In this document: in pieces, positions 20,750 to 33,060 of the stretch
Numbering within the stretch: the stretch's first letter is position 1
Layout of the letters: every line of letters begins with the position of its first letter
Assembly: GCA_020284085.1 (NCBI GenBank)
Contig: JACEVL010000832.1
Location: 741,001 to 805,000 of the forward strand
Length of the DNA stretch: 64,000 nucleotides
Source of the DNA: Aporrectodea caliginosa
Taxonomy: Eukaryota > Annelida > Clitellata > Crassiclitellata > Lumbricidae
Reading direction: 5' to 3'
Made by a program: the position numbers and the translations under genes
The notes under the pieces: generated by a model
What the model saw: the letters and a program-made list of their open reading frames with translations, nothing else
Told to the model about the DNA's origin: nothing
The model's database searches: none

Positions 20750-20777
20750 TTGAGGTGGACTTAATCCTTTTCAAAGT

Positions 20778-20812
<35 letters not shown>
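20706..20812 (+). repeat. AT dinucleotide tracts
   Basis: Two TA tracts separated by a GGTTGAGGTGGACTTAATCC segment that partly recurs after the MITE at 21372. Confidence 0.9.
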
Positions 20813-20813
<1 letters not shown>

Positions 20814-20820
20814 TTGGTGG

Positions 20821-21367
20821 CAGTGTGATTTTCCTTACAGGTTTTATTTTAGTTATAGTTATAGTTATAGTTAATGATTTTTTTATTTTAGTTATAGTTA
20901 TAGTTATAGTTAGTATTATTTTTTAGTTATAGTTATAGTTATAGTTAATGGATTTTTTATTTTAGTTAATTTTAGTTACTACTTAGTTACAATAATTAAG
21001 TCTATAAGCAAAATTGTGCGTATTAATACGCTGTTTCACAATTTACTCAGAGCTATGAAAACCTTTGAAGCATGGATACATTCAGCTTCATCAATACACG
21101 AGTTTCCAAAGTAACTGACAAATTTCACAATAAAAATTTCGCATTTTTCGTTCTCATTTATGTCGTATCGTCCATATTGCACTTCCTATTTTTATTTTTT
21201 GTATTAACGAAAATAAAGATGAATTTTCGTTAGTGTTATTTTCGTTATAGTTATAGTTATAGTTAATGATATTTTTTAGTTATAGTTATAGTTATCGTTA
21301 ACGAAATCATTTTATTTTCGTTAACGAACATTTTTCGTTATCGTTATCGTTAACGAAAATCACACTG
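20821..21367. mobile_element. hAT-type MITE, 547 bp
   Basis: Starts CAGTGTGATTTTC and ends GAAAATCACACTG, flanked by the perfect 8-bp repeat GTTGGTGG (20813-20820 and 21368-21375). The interior carries hexamer arrays (TTATAG near both ends, changing to TTATCG and TTAACG at the right), which give the ends an extended inverted-repeat character. No coding frame. The ends and duplication length fit hAT. Confidence 0.85.
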
Positions 21368-21892
21368 GTTGGTGGACTTCTTTTCAAAGTTGTTCTAGTA
21401 AATAACGAACTCTTTCAACGCTCTGCCTTACCTATATAACTCATATAAGCTCAGCTAAACCAAACTATCGCGTGTGCATTTATCAATCAACTGCAATTAA
21501 CACACAATATCATCCATTTCAACGTTTTTTCTATTATTGCAGAGAGTGGTCGAATATTCGATACTTCAGTCAATCCCTATAAACGCTGCAGCCACCGCAG
21601 ACTGCACGTGCGGCGGTTGTATACACGCACGTGGCAATACAAGATACAGGTATAAACCGCGCTTTAGTATAGGCCTACGTGTCACCCAATTTATGTAGAC
21701 ACGTCAGGTGTATATGCTAAGTGTATATAACTATATATATGCATTTGTGTATGTGTGTATACCTGCATACATGCGTATAGATATGAATACGCACAGATAC
21801 ATTTGTGCATACGTATAAGTATTTGTACAGATATGTACCTATTTGTGTATGCGTATAAATGTATACGTACATATATGTATATGTAGGCCAAC

Positions 21893-22020
21893 TCCGCCAC
21901 TGATCGTATACTCTGTCAGTGCCAGTCCCAGTCCTGGATAAAGGAAGAGGGCGACACTAATGATCTTTGTTATCACCCATGGCAGTGTCGTTAAACTAAA
22001 ACTACTATACCACTGTATGC
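21893..22020 (+). repeat. Short dispersed repeat, copy 1
   Basis: Contains AACTCCGCCACTG, CAGTGCCAGTCCCAGTCCTG and GATAAAGGAAGAGGGCGAC. It is absent from unit A at this position, so it inserted here. Related copies are near 36930-36985 (+) and 51215-51300 (-). Confidence 0.6.
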
Positions 22021-22796
22021 AGGCCTATATTGTATATATGCATGTGTATAAGTATATATGTATATGTGTATATGTGTATATAATTATATGTGTATGTGTA
22101 AGTATATTTCGTCTACAGTGTTCTTGGAAAAATTTGGAAACGGAAGCTCGTTGTGTTGTATTCGGTCTGGAAATGTTGCACTTCATTTTCTCAACAGCTT
22201 TGGCTGGCATCTTCATCAGCATTATAAGTTGACGCCATATCAGACGAACTGTGTGTTCCAAAACATGTATATACATGTATATACATTATATGTATTTTAT
22301 ATATTTATATGTTAAATATATATATTACATATATGTGTTTATATAAATATATATATATATATATGTATATATATATGAATAGCGATGCTTCGTTCTGTTT
22401 CCATGATCAGCAATCTCTGGTCGATCCATCGCTGCAACTGATTTTCCCATTTGATTATGTCATTGATAAAGTAGAGTCAACAAAACCAGCCTTAGCAGCC
22501 ATTCGTCTGTGTTGTTTCCTCGGAAGATATGCCATTCAAATCTTTGCACCGAAGAACATGCGTCTCCTAGATTATTCTACATGCCATAGATCTATATCAA
22601 GAATCTGGGATTGTAATTTAAATTTCTTCTTGCGATTTCACTCGAAGTATATAGGCCCTATATGTTTCCACGTATACAGGCTACGCATATATTTATATAC
22701 GCATCCTACGTACACATATACTTATACATATACATCTATACATATACATCTAATAGTCATCTATACATATACATCTATACATATACATATACATAT

Positions 22797-22985
22797 GTGG
22801 GGAGCGGTGGAGCCGCCGGAGGGTTGCGGGTTCGAATTCACCTCAAGCCGCCGCGTAGGGACCCTGGGCAAGTCCTTCACTCGCAATGCGCTTCGGCGTG
22901 AAACTCCGATTCAGTTTCCGCGCTGTATACAGTCGGGAGCGCCTCCGAGTAGAAATCTTGAAGGGGCGCTATAACAAGTGCTCAT
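22797..22985 (+). mobile_element. tRNA-headed SINE, unit B copy
   Basis: Homologous in position and sequence to 11803-12010 but lacking about 20 bases of the box A region. It keeps box B-like GGTTCGAATTC and the tail GGGAGCGCCTCCGAGTAG with GGGGCGCTATAA. Confidence 0.75.
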
Positions 22986-23329
22986 ACATACACATACAGT
23001 ATATGTATGTATATATACATAAACTGGTGTTCTTGGCATTAGGATAACAGCACTATAGAAGTAATTGGATTGGTTTATTGGATTCGAATTCTAGTCAATC
23101 TAGATGAATTACGGAAGCATTGTATAGGAATATGTTGCTTGATTTCATTGTTGTCTTCTGTTTTCATTGTTCTCCGGTTGTTTTCTTTGCTCTGTTTTAA
23201 TTGTTGTCTAACTGTTATCATTGTTGTCTAAATGTTTAATCTGTTGCCTTGAATGTCGTTCGCGTTCAGGTAATGTTTTTTTCAATATCATTTAGTGCCT
23301 TTGCGATATTCTTATCCGGCGAGCTATAA

Positions 23330-23616
23330 ATTTTCAGATACACTCTAATTGGTTTTTGGTTGAACGGATCACTAAGTTTAAAATAGAACGATTGATCTTT
23401 AAAGCCAATGATAATATCCTCCCATCATACGCTCCATTGGAGTACTGCAGTGAGACGGCTATTGGCTACAAATGCCTCTTCAAAGACCAGGGTTTGAAGA
23501 AAATACGACCACGGCTCAGATATCGTAACATCGACGTAACAACTGGACGATTTGATTTGTGCTTTGAGGTTGCATGCCTGAACAACATGGTAAAATACCA
23601 GAATCCGAAGTGGTAG
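23330..23616 (+). repeat. Conserved block of unit B with an 86-codon open frame
   Basis: Counterpart of 12400-12620. The frame stays open from a TTG at 23356 to 23616 and contains IRPRLRYRNIDVTTGRFD. It ends on a tRNA-like fragment at 23588-23650. No known domain recognised. Confidence 0.4.
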
Positions 23617-23789
23617 GTCGACGTGTTACCACTCGACCACACCCAGTCTATACAGCGGTTCAGTAAGAAATAGGAAGAAGTCCACTCACACCGACATGCA
23701 CAGAGCCTTGACCTGTGCAGTAAAGCTATAGCCTTCTTAAATACATAATTATTGTATTATTGTTTAGACTGTATTTCATGGCATGAAGA

Positions 23790-24285
23790 AGATTTATAAA
23801 GCGCAAGTAATAATAATTAAATAAACTGCAAATAACAGCAGCTCGGCTTGGTCAGATGACGTGAACAGGTGAGACTTTACTTTCTTCCTGAAGTTTTCGA
23901 TAGAAAGTTCCGGAACATGGAGTTCGAATGACAGCGTATTCCAAACCGTTGTTCTTGTACGCTCTGAAATAATGGCCTTGTAGACAGGACACGATTTCAT
24001 TGTCCTTGGTTTCACAAAAACAAATCTCCTAAGCACGAATGCAGGGATGGAATTAAGTCGAGATCTCGCAGAAAGCTGATGAGTTGAGACAATGACAGCA
24101 ACCAAAGTCATTGAATTAAGCCGAGAGATGGAAGGCGTCGACAGAATTACCAACAATCGATGGAAATCAGAAGGAAGAAGTGTCGAAACATTCTTAGGCA
24201 ACTTCGGCTGACTATGCAGCAGAAGCGTTAAGGCTTTTATCCCTTTTCTTTGCACAATCAGATTTGTCTTCAATCAGCGGAAAGC
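23790..24285 (-). pseudogene. LINE-like C-terminal relic, unit B copy
   Basis: Same 159-codon minus-strand frame as 13985-14480, with TRTTVWNTL and the FRKKVKSHLF tail. The two copies differ by substitutions but share length and frame. Confidence 0.5.
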
Positions 24286-24349
24286 AGAGCAGCGCTCGTC
24301 CTCGGCTGCTGCTAGTAGGCCTATTCGCCGCGAGACTCTGCGTTGACAT

Positions 24350-24481
<132 letters not shown>

Positions 24482-24684
24482 GTCGTTGGATCATGTGACG
24501 ATGATACGACCGTTTCAATTAGCCAACGTCATAACCAGGATTTCTCATGGCCGTTGATATTGATGCTTATGTTGAACGATGCTCAGGCTCATGCTGACCG
24601 ATGTGATGCTATACTGGTGACTGATGCCGATGCTCGATGCTAAAATTGACTAATGCTGAGTTACATTTACTGTCCAGGGCTTTT

Positions 24685-24860
24685 TCAGTGTGCAGTTCTA
24701 CACAAAAAGTGCAATTCTAAATGAATTTGTGCAACTGTAAAAGCAATTTTGTGCAGTTAAAAATAGCTAAAAAGAGGTCACTGTCATCCCACTGGGAATA
24801 ATTTACCACGGCAGAAGGGGTTGTGCCGTTCTAAAATTCACTTAAAAACCCCTGTTACTG
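24685..24860 (+). repeat. GTGCAGTT-rich short repeat, copy 2
   Basis: Counterpart of 14695-14870 in unit B. Confidence 0.65.
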
Positions 24861-24889
24861 TCGGCTAATGCTGATAATAATGATTATAG

Positions 24890-25189
<300 letters not shown>

Positions 25190-25190
<1 letters not shown>

Positions 25191-25875
25191 GATGCTAGCT
25201 CCCCCTGTTACTGCTTTGGGCCTGCGCCTCTCAGACGAGGAAGTACGAATCGCAGTCGGAGTGAGGCTAGGGACAACACTCTATGAACCACATCTGTGCC
25301 ACCACTGTCGACAAAAAGTCGACGCAAGAGGACTTCATGGGCTGGTTTGCAGAGGAGGCGGTGGAAAACATCAACGACACAGTATGTTAAACGACATCAT
25401 CTGGAGAGCACTTGGCAGAGCAAAAATCCCCTCACAGAAAGAACCTCTCGGCCTGTCAAGAGAAGATGGAAAGCGACCAGACGGTGTCACGCTGATCCCT
25501 TGGTCACGTGGACGATGTCTTGCATGGGATGTGACAGTGCCCGACACCTACGCCACGTCTCATCTTGGCCATACATCTACTGGAGCTGGGGAAGCCGCCG
25601 AACGCGCGGTTGTCTCCAAGAGGGTCAAATATTCCACCATCACTACCACCCACGAGTTTGTAGCGGTCGCCTTAGAAACTGGCGGCGCTTGGAGCAGAGA
25701 GGGACTACAGTTCGTTTCTGAGTTGGGAAGACGGACAAGTGACGCAACCCATGATCCAATGGAGTCATCATACCTATTCCAGCGGATCTCAGTGGCTCTT
25801 CAACGGGGGAACGCCATCTGCCTCTCCGGGACACTGCCACCGATCTCTGAACTCCGCTGAAATGACACTACACAA
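25190..25875 (+). mobile_element. 5'-truncated LINE with restriction-like endonuclease
   Basis: The coding frame emerges from the AAT repeat and runs to a stop at 25858-25860. It covers the last part of the LINE protein: HHCRQKVDARGLHGLVC, GKRPDGVTLIPW with AWDVTVPDT, and LFQRISVALQR. Only about 15 bp of 3' sequence precede the next AAT array. The protein is only about half identical by eye to that of 15507-18525, so it is another family and a separate insertion. Confidence 0.85.
25191..25860 (+). pseudogene. Endonuclease domain of a truncated LINE protein
   Basis: About 220 codons, uninterrupted, starting inside the protein without a start codon of its own. It has a complete zinc-binding cluster and the restriction-like endonuclease signature (RPDG then WDVT), but no reverse transcriptase. 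The asparagine run in front of it is translated microsatellite, not protein. Confidence 0.85.
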
Positions 25876-25892
25876 TAATAACAATAATAATA

Positions 25893-25962
<70 letters not shown>

Positions 25963-26048
25963 TATAATAAAAATAATAATAATAATAATTATTATTAATA
26001 ATATTATTATTATAATCATAATAATAAATAAATAAATAATAATGATAA
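25872..26048 (+). repeat. AAT microsatellite after the LINE fragment
   Basis: AAT repeats with AAC and ATT interruptions, ending at about 26045. Confidence 0.95.
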
Positions 26049-26453
26049 TAACATCGGCCATTTCTATTTCGCAGTAACACTGCCTCGCAGTAACAAGGTC
26101 GCCTAACAAACTGGTGATGCTACGATTGGCCAATGTTGATGATGATGATTTACTGTAGCGTTGGCCCTATATTTAGCGGTTTTCTTGATCCTTTATGGTA
26201 GCCCTGTTCAAGGCATTAACAGAGAATGTTTGTAATTCTGTGTCACTGACGAGTATTTCTTTTTCACGATGTCTGTTGTTTCTGAATCAATAAACGTCTT
26301 AACTTTTAATCCAGTGATACTACTGTTGGCTAATGCCAATGATGATGCTATTGTTGGCAGATGTTGGTGCAATCGCAGCAAATACTTTCGTGTCAAGAAA
26401 AAGACATGACTTGGAGAGTTGTCGCATTGCCGCCTTAGACGTAGCAGTTCATC

Positions 26454-26463
26454 CGTATAAACT
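26454..26463. repeat. Possible 10-bp target duplication, left
   Basis: CGTATAAACT, repeated exactly at 27171-27180 on the other side of an inverted-repeat element. Confidence 0.6.
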
Positions 26464-27170
26464 GGGAGCAGGACAATACCCCCCGGACAAAACCCCCGGA
26501 CAAAACCCCCGGACAAAACCCCCGGACAAAACCCCCCGGTATAAAACCCCCCGGACAAAACCCCCCGGTATAAAACCCACCCACCAGCTCCAAATTGAAG
26601 AGGTGTTAAGTAATTTAGCAAGTAACTGAAAAGGTGTTAAAGGGTAGGTAGAGCCTGGAGATTCTGATCAACAGCACATTGAAGAGGTGCTAGGTCACGC
26701 ACCAGCACCCCAAAGGAAAAAGTACAAAGCATCCAATGAACGGATTGTTAACATTGTACGTGACTTCAGCAATCGTAGTCTACTTGACTACATGCGTGGG
26801 ATCGCACACAACATTACTATTTAACCCATTAGTAACGATTAGAAATAACGTTGCCAAAAGAACAGGATAATACTTGGTAGACTCGTAACTAATTATTTAT
26901 AATAGTGAGCCATTTGACTATAAATTCCACCATTTTGCTTGTCAAAATATGTTAGCTTGAAAAAATGTCCAAACAATACACATGTCATTGCATCATTACT
27001 TGCAGTATGAAGTAACCGCTTGCTTGAAATCTTTTTAGACTATCTAGTCAATATTTTATTGTCAAAAGTTGTGAGTGGGGGGTTTTGTCCGGGGGTTTTA
27101 TACCGGGGGGTTTTGTCCAGGGGGTTTTTGTGTTGTGGGGGGTTTTGTCCGGGGGGTATTGTCCTAGACT
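26464..27170. mobile_element. Inverted-repeat element with GGACAAAACCCCC arrays, about 707 bp
   Basis: The left end has AGGACAATACCCCCCGG followed by repeated GGACAAAACCCCC and GGTATAAAACCCCC units (about 26470-26577). The right end has the reverse complement (about 27072-27164). Both sides carry CGTATAAACT. A 9-11 bp duplication would fit a Mutator-like element, but the outermost 5-6 bases of the two ends do not match well. The AT-rich middle has no coding frame. Confidence 0.65.
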
Positions 27171-27180
27171 CGTATAAACT

Positions 27181-28735
27181 ACACATACATACATTATACA
27201 TACGACAACCCCAGCTGCAGACTCCCGTGACCGCTAATGAAGCTACTTAACGCGTTTAGCAACCTCTCAAGCACAGCGCAATCACGGTCCTTTCGCGCAC
27301 AGAGATACACTGAGATAAAAGCAGCTCTACTTTTTCATAAATGCCTATACATAATGGGTGTATGTATGTGTGCATGTGATGTATTCTAGTGTGTATGTAT
27401 GTGGCTCTGTGTGTCTGCGTGTATATGTTTATGTATGTTTGTGTGTATGTGTGTATTACTGTATTGTATGAATTTATGTATATGTGACGCACGATACCTC
27501 GATAGCAAACGTCCGAACATTGTCCAAACAAACAACGGCGAAAGAGAGAAATAGCTCTAGCCTATATACAAACGCAGAACAGGTCACATTAGAAGCCAGA
27601 ACGACTGGAAATTATCCAGAAAAATCCACATTATGAGCAACTAATTGATCACAGATGACACGATAGAAAACATGCGGCAACCTTGATCAACTGTATATAC
27701 ACATACACCCATACCAACTGCATATTTTATATATAATCATACTTATGCGTATTCAATGCTTGTGTTTATACCCGTACGAGCTGCATATATGTATATATAT
27801 ATATATCATAATTATTATATGCGTATACAATGATTGTGTGTATAGTTCCCTGCCTGGTTGTAAACACGACCGACCGATATATATAAATACTGAGACTAAA
27901 GAGATAACGATGGGTGCAGATCAAATCACATCAAACATCGTCCGCACATAATGCAGAAGTAATGGACCAACGAATTCCCATGGAGGGCATGCCTTGACAT
28001 ACGCATACATTGGGAGAGACCTTGACAGAGGCTAATACATGCAGTAGACAGTGCGCTTTTGGAGGGTTTTCTTCCGCACTCTCCCATGGCATACATTGCA
28101 TTTACATCGCAGTCATCTTGGCATATATTTCAATATTTGCGGCGCGCATTCCGGTCCATTATCTCGTTAGCTGCGAGAATCGGTCTGTTGCCTCGTCTGA
28201 TCCCGTTGCTTACTCATTCACACTGTAGTAGTAGTAGCCGGCCTTTTTCCGCACGCCGACGTGTTAATGGCCTAATTTGGTCGCTACATATAACTCTAAA
28301 TCAGAAGCCTTTTCTTTTGTGAGAGTCGCCGCGACACTTGATTTATTATCGACGCAGTTTGCTGCATTATTTACCGTTATTCATTACAGACCGACAATCC
28401 ACAGTAGTTAGGATTGTTACGTAAACAGACCGAGACTTTGCATTTGAAACTGGGGGAGTCAATTGTTGAGCTACTGGCTGACGCTGCTCGTAACTTAGGC
28501 GTTGTTTTCAGTTGTATATCATGTCTGTCACTGGTCATGTAATGATGTAAACAGTATTTGTAAGTCATCATATAATAATATATGATGTTGTGTTATATTA
28601 TGTTCATTCGTGACATGTGCTGAATTAGACGTTATGTGCCCATGTCTGCACGGATATCTCTGGCAAATGCATAGGTTTCCAGTCGCCTAGCTTACTGCAA
28701 ATTGCTTCTTACTGGTATCAATAGGTCAAACATGT
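27181..28735. other. Unassigned, with short simple repeats
   Basis: GTAT-rich tracts at 27355-27490, a TA tract near 27787, and no supported frame, repeat end or RNA signature. Confidence 0.4.
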
Positions 28736-28739
28736 TGAA

Positions 28740-29260
28740 ACAGCAGAAAGTTCAGAAATCTTTGGCTAGAACCATTAGTAGGCCTAATACATCCAAATAT
28801 GAACATAATTATAACTCCTTTGCTTACATATTTGCATTGGCTTCCTGTTCAGCAAAGAATTAGTTTCAAATTGGGGCTCATGGTTCGTAAATCTGCGAAC
28901 TCTGGCCAGCCATGATACGTATATAAATCAGTTCTTATTTGCCAGACTTTTTCATTATTCATTTTCTGATTGTCTTTGTCTAAATCAAGAACGGTTCTTG
29001 GCGAATGAGCTTTCTCGGTTGCTGGACTTACTTTTTGGAACTCCCTCTCTCTCTCTCTCTCTGCTCAGTCGCTTATGTCATTTCGTTCTCAACTTAAAAC
29101 TTAACTCTTTCAAATCGGTTATCCATCATATATGCTTTCTCTCTGTCTCACGGACTGATCCTCTGGCTATTGACCTGATTACGGCTTGGTCTTGGTGTGC
29201 CATCGGTTGATGCGTTGCGCATTAGAAACCGGCGCAATAGAAGTTACTATTTACAACTAC
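28740..29260 (+). pseudogene. LINE 3'-end relic, plus strand
   Basis: Broken frames show the usual LINE C-terminal pattern, including a CATTGGCTTCCTGTTCAGC stretch (HWLPVQ) and a GGCGAATGAGCTTTC region. The end is TGTGCCATCGGTTGATGCG, then CGGCGCAATAGAAGTTA. The same end recurs at 38640-38710, 54310-54370 and 59110-59185 and on the minus strand at 57435-57500. Confidence 0.6.
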
Positions 29261-29364
29261 AATTTAATCAATGCTTCAAGTCATAAGGTCAATGTAGATC
29301 ACTGTCAAGTACACACATGCAATGTAAATGTACACAATAACGAGTAGCGATACAAGTGCAAAAT

Positions 29365-29460
29365 GCAGATATCTCAAAAGTATTTTGAAAACTATTTTCT
29401 AAGCTAAGTATTTTCAAAATACTGTTTTATTTTGTATTTTCAAAATATATTTAAAAAGTT
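29365..29460. repeat. AT-rich TATTTTCAAAATA repeat
   Basis: Repeated TATTTTCAAAATAC motifs, resembling the larger element at 34085-34312. Confidence 0.45.
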
Positions 29461-29544
29461 CTTCGCCCATCATGTATGTATGTATAAGGCCATTTATGTA
29501 CCGCCTTACAATAATGTCACGAAGGCACTAAAACCTCACGAAGG

Positions 29545-29600
29545 CGCTAAGTTAGTTACTTGAAGGGCGCTATACAAGTGCTCTGATGCATACATACAGA
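29545..29600 (+). repeat. Isolated LINE/SINE-type tail
   Basis: TTGAAGGGCGCTATACAAG and then GCATACATACA match the tail of the SINE at 11803-12010. No head is visible. Confidence 0.45.
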
Positions 29601-29769
29601 GGCTTCTGCAGTCTATTTATAATTTAATGGGTCTACTGTTACACAAGGTATTGAGAAAGACCACCGTTGAGTTACATAGGCCAACATTCAGCCCTGAACA
29701 TAATATTGGCCTTCAAACACCATGTGCACATCAGAAGGCCCAGTATAGAACAGTATGGCGACGCGTAAG

Positions 29770-29890
29770 AGAAAGAGACAGACAGACAGAGAAAGAGAGA
29801 CAGAGAGAGGCAGACAGAAAGACAGAGACAGACAGACAGAGACAGACAGACAGACAGAGATAGAGAGATAGGGAAAGAAAGAGAATTATA
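29770..29890 (+). repeat. GACA/GAGA-rich tract
   Basis: Imperfect GACA and AGAG repeats. Confidence 0.85.
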
Positions 29891-30364
29891 TACAGAAAGA
29901 GAAAGAGACTACAGTTAGGATTACTATTGGAATCATTTGAGCGATGTACAGGTCAGGACCAAGCTCTGTGGTTATCAGCGTGCCTTCCAGTTCCCACTGG
30001 ACCACAGAAAAGTCCCCCCTTCTGCCGTTTGGATGGCCAGATAAGGCCACACTACAATAGCACACAGCAAGAATTACGACTGAAGACAAGACTATAGCAG
30101 TCCAATCGGAACTCGCTAAGCGTTAATTTAAGACTACAGAGACTTCAGTATATATTCACACCCTGAGTGTAACAAGGCATCCTGCTTCAATAGGACTATA
30201 ATAGCTTTGTTCGGGTCCTACAAATCGGAAGACCTGATAAATGTTAGCCAAGGATAACTAGCTCAACAGAACCAAGAAAAGGCTGTCGAGATATACAAGC
30301 AGATTTAGTAATTATTTATCATTATTGCAATTACAGAGTATGCTAAAGAAAGATAAAAACTAAC

Positions 30365-30545
30365 TAAGGAAGTAAGGTTCTACACAAAGTGCAGTTCTAA
30401 ATTAATTTGTGCAGCTGTAAAAGCATTTTTTGCAGTTAAAATAACTAAAAAAAGGTCATGGCCATCCCATTGGGAATAATTTACCATGGCTTTTTGAAAA
30501 AAGAGATAAGGGGTTGTGCAGTTATAAAAATTTCTTAAAAAAGCC
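30365..30545 (+). repeat. GTGCAGTT-rich short repeat, copy 3
   Basis: Matches 14695-14870 with TTCTACACAAAGTGCAG, TGTGCAGCTGTAAAAGC and a conserved CATCCCATTGGGAATAA. It has a small extra segment near 30500. No inverted ends were identified. Confidence 0.65.
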
Positions 30546-30939
30546 TTTGGCACGTACCAAAAATTCTACCAGTTACAGAGCGTCCGACGTTTATACCCAC
30601 AGAACTTCGGATGCTCAAATTCGCCCGGGAATCTCACTTAAGCAATTCCCTTGGAGCCCATAATCACGGGTGGAACAACAATTTGTCAACCTTGGAGGCT
30701 TAGACTGCAGCTGAGGAAGATGTATCTATTCACGAGCAACAACGCTGACTATAACAGATAACTCCATCAATAATTAAAGACTAAGCGCTGACATAATACT
30801 ATGGAAAAGCCAGCCACGTTGCTCCTTGCTCATCCCTCATACCAGCAAATATTGCACTCGACTGTTGTGGCGACATGCACTACAACAGAGTTGGCCTGAT
30901 ATACAGCGTCGTAAAAGCATAAAAACATATTTTAGCCAT

Positions 30940-31145
30940 GCTTCATTGCTAATCCAACTTCTACTTACTTCTACTCCTACTATAAATATTTTGATCGCTC
31001 GTCCAACTTCTAGTTTTACTGCAATAATTTTGCATTAATGCCATGTTTTCATCGTTCACCCAACTTCTAGTTTTACTATAACATAGGCTATATTTTATGA
31101 ACTACTGCTGTACGTATTGGGAGTTGGGTATATGCCAGCGGGTGG
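30940..31145 (+). repeat. Dispersed repeat pair, copy 1
   Basis: CAACTTCTAGTTTTACTGCA and the following bases resemble 38095-38265. Function unknown. Confidence 0.5.
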
Positions 31146-31769
31146 GGGAAGAAATATATGGTGAAGTGTCCTATAAAGCATTCCATCAATATTCGGAATG
31201 ACACTCTGCGATGTCAGGAAGGCAGGCAGTGATAAAACGGTGTGCCTTAATTCGACAGAAAGACTCAAAGCGAGCGCTATATAAATTGGGGAGCCCCCCG
31301 GTCGTTTGCCGTCTCCCGCCGTATACGACTGACGCGGCAGTAGCCCGATTTCATCAAGACGCGGCGGGTATTGTGCTGCGGTCAGAACGGCCCGTTCATA
31401 TGACGCAGAGTGAGTAATTTAGTTGGATTCACTCCATCAAGTGCCTTATTTAAATCAGTAAGACAGCAGCGCCTCTTGCGGTTGACGACAGCCGACAAGA
31501 AATCGATCACTCAATGTGGCCTACGCTGATTACTTCATCAAAGACCACGACGATGTAATTGAACGAAGCGCCATCGCCAATACGTATAAGCCTCACACGT
31601 AGAAGCCTAGATGTATATATTTATATATTACGGCAATCACCCTTCATATATACGTGCAATACTCACACATATAATATGCTAGATATATACATACACTCTG
31701 TGCAGCCTTTATGTAGCAGCAAGTGTTGTGAATGAGGCCTGTAATCGTTAGGATTTCGTTGCAACAACA

Positions 31770-32000
31770 CATTACTTTCTTACTTACTTACCTACCTACT
31801 TACTTACTTACTCACTTACTTACTTACCGACTTACTTTCTCACTTACTTACTTACCTACCTACCTACCTACCCACCCACCTACCTACCCACCTACCTACC
31901 TACCTACCTACTACCTACCTACCTACCCATACCTACCTACCTACCTACCTTACTTACTTACTTACTTACTCACTTACTTACTTACTTACTTACTTACTAC
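31770..32000 (+). repeat. CTTA/CTAC tetranucleotide array
   Basis: CTTA repeats change to CTAC and back. An ATGT-rich tract follows at 32060-32185. Confidence 0.95.
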
Positions 32001-32193
32001 CAGATGCAGATTGATGAAACGGTGCTTGTTTGGAAAACTGGCGTGATGTAGGCTAATATGATGTATGCATATATGTATGCAATATGTATATGTGTATGTA
32101 TGTATGTACGTATGCATGCATGTAGGCATATGTGTATGTATGCATGTGTTCGTATGTATCCATGCATGCATGCATGTATGTATGAGTATGAGC

Positions 32194-32464
32194 CAAGGCC
32201 GTAGCCAGGATTTTGTTTCGGGAGGGTGTTGAAATCGTTTACTCGTTCTTGAACAAGCTGACAAGCAACCAAGTCAACCTTGTATAAGGGTTTTGGAGGA
32301 GCGTTGTGAGCTCTCTAAGCACTGTAGAGCTGCATCATCTAAGTTCACATGAGTGCTCTTAGTTCTTACGCCGTATATGTTAGTAAATGCAATATTTATG
32401 TTACGCATTATTTAATTTCGGGGGGTGTTTAAACACCCAAAACACCCCCCTAAATACGGCCTTG
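32194..32464. mobile_element. hAT-type MITE, 271 bp
   Basis: Starts CAAGGCCGTAGCC and ends in TACGGCCTTG, with the perfect 8-bp flank GTATGAGC at 32186-32193 and 32465-32472. The interior is non-coding. The right side has GGGGGGTGTTT and AAACACCC in close succession, which forms a local hairpin. Confidence 0.85.
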
Positions 32465-32880
32465 GTATGAGCGTATTCCATTGAAGATGAAGAACGCCGA
32501 TATCAAATGAAGTTCATGATCTCAGGCAAAGTGGTTGCTTGAAATAGTCTAAGGCTCTAAGCGTATCCGAAACGATCACAAAGATCGTTTGCATTGTATG
32601 TTGAAGGAAAGAGACTCAGTGCGTGGGACAATTAGCGCAAAAGACAAGTCATGAACTTCGTCTTGTAATTCACTATGACATCTGATGAACAAGACATCCT
32701 TTAATACCTTGTGTATAAGTTACCGGCGAGGTAGAAGTTATTAATTATAAAGTAATGTCATGTAACGTAATTGAACATTTTATATAGAGCTACTCTTCGA
32801 TATACAGTATCTACTCAGAGGCGCTCTCTGAGCTAGCCTGTATGTGATGTTAAAAGTCATTATGAACGAATATATTACAT

Positions 32881-33060
32881 CAGTTAGCAATTCCACGAAT
32901 CATCATCGACCAAGAAAACAGTCAGCTTCTCGATAATCTGGAGCAGTTCGATAACTGACTGATTGGAGCATGATTATGCGGATGAGAATTTTCATTCGGC
33001 CATTTTTGAGAAGCGGACTGTTTTCTTTGTTGATTATGATTCGTGGAATTCTGTAAACTG
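32881..33060. mobile_element. Foldback element, 180 bp
   Basis: The left arm CAGTTAGCAATTCCACGAAT with CAAGAAAACAGT pairs with the right arm over about 50 bp (its reverse strand reads CAGTTTACAGAATTCCACG, then AAGAAAACAGT). The loop is about 80 bp. No target duplication was found at the visible ends. Confidence 0.65.

Larger units (their letters stand above)
19158..21437. repeat. 2.3-kb insertion within unit B
   Basis: Absent from unit A, where AGCCTATGCCT joins AACTCATATA directly. It holds a tetranucleotide array, a 108-codon open frame, a partial copy of the 12478 block, AT repeats and a MITE. CCTATA occurs at or next to both edges, but I cannot define a clean element end, so it may be several insertions. 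Confidence 0.6.

Noticed and set aside
19158..21437. A single transposon filling the whole unit B gap
   Set aside because: No matching ends beyond a short CCTATA, and the content is heterogeneous.
29886..30089. Small secreted protein on the minus strand
   Set aside because: It has a hydrophobic start but only a TTG codon, no homology that I recognise and no context.
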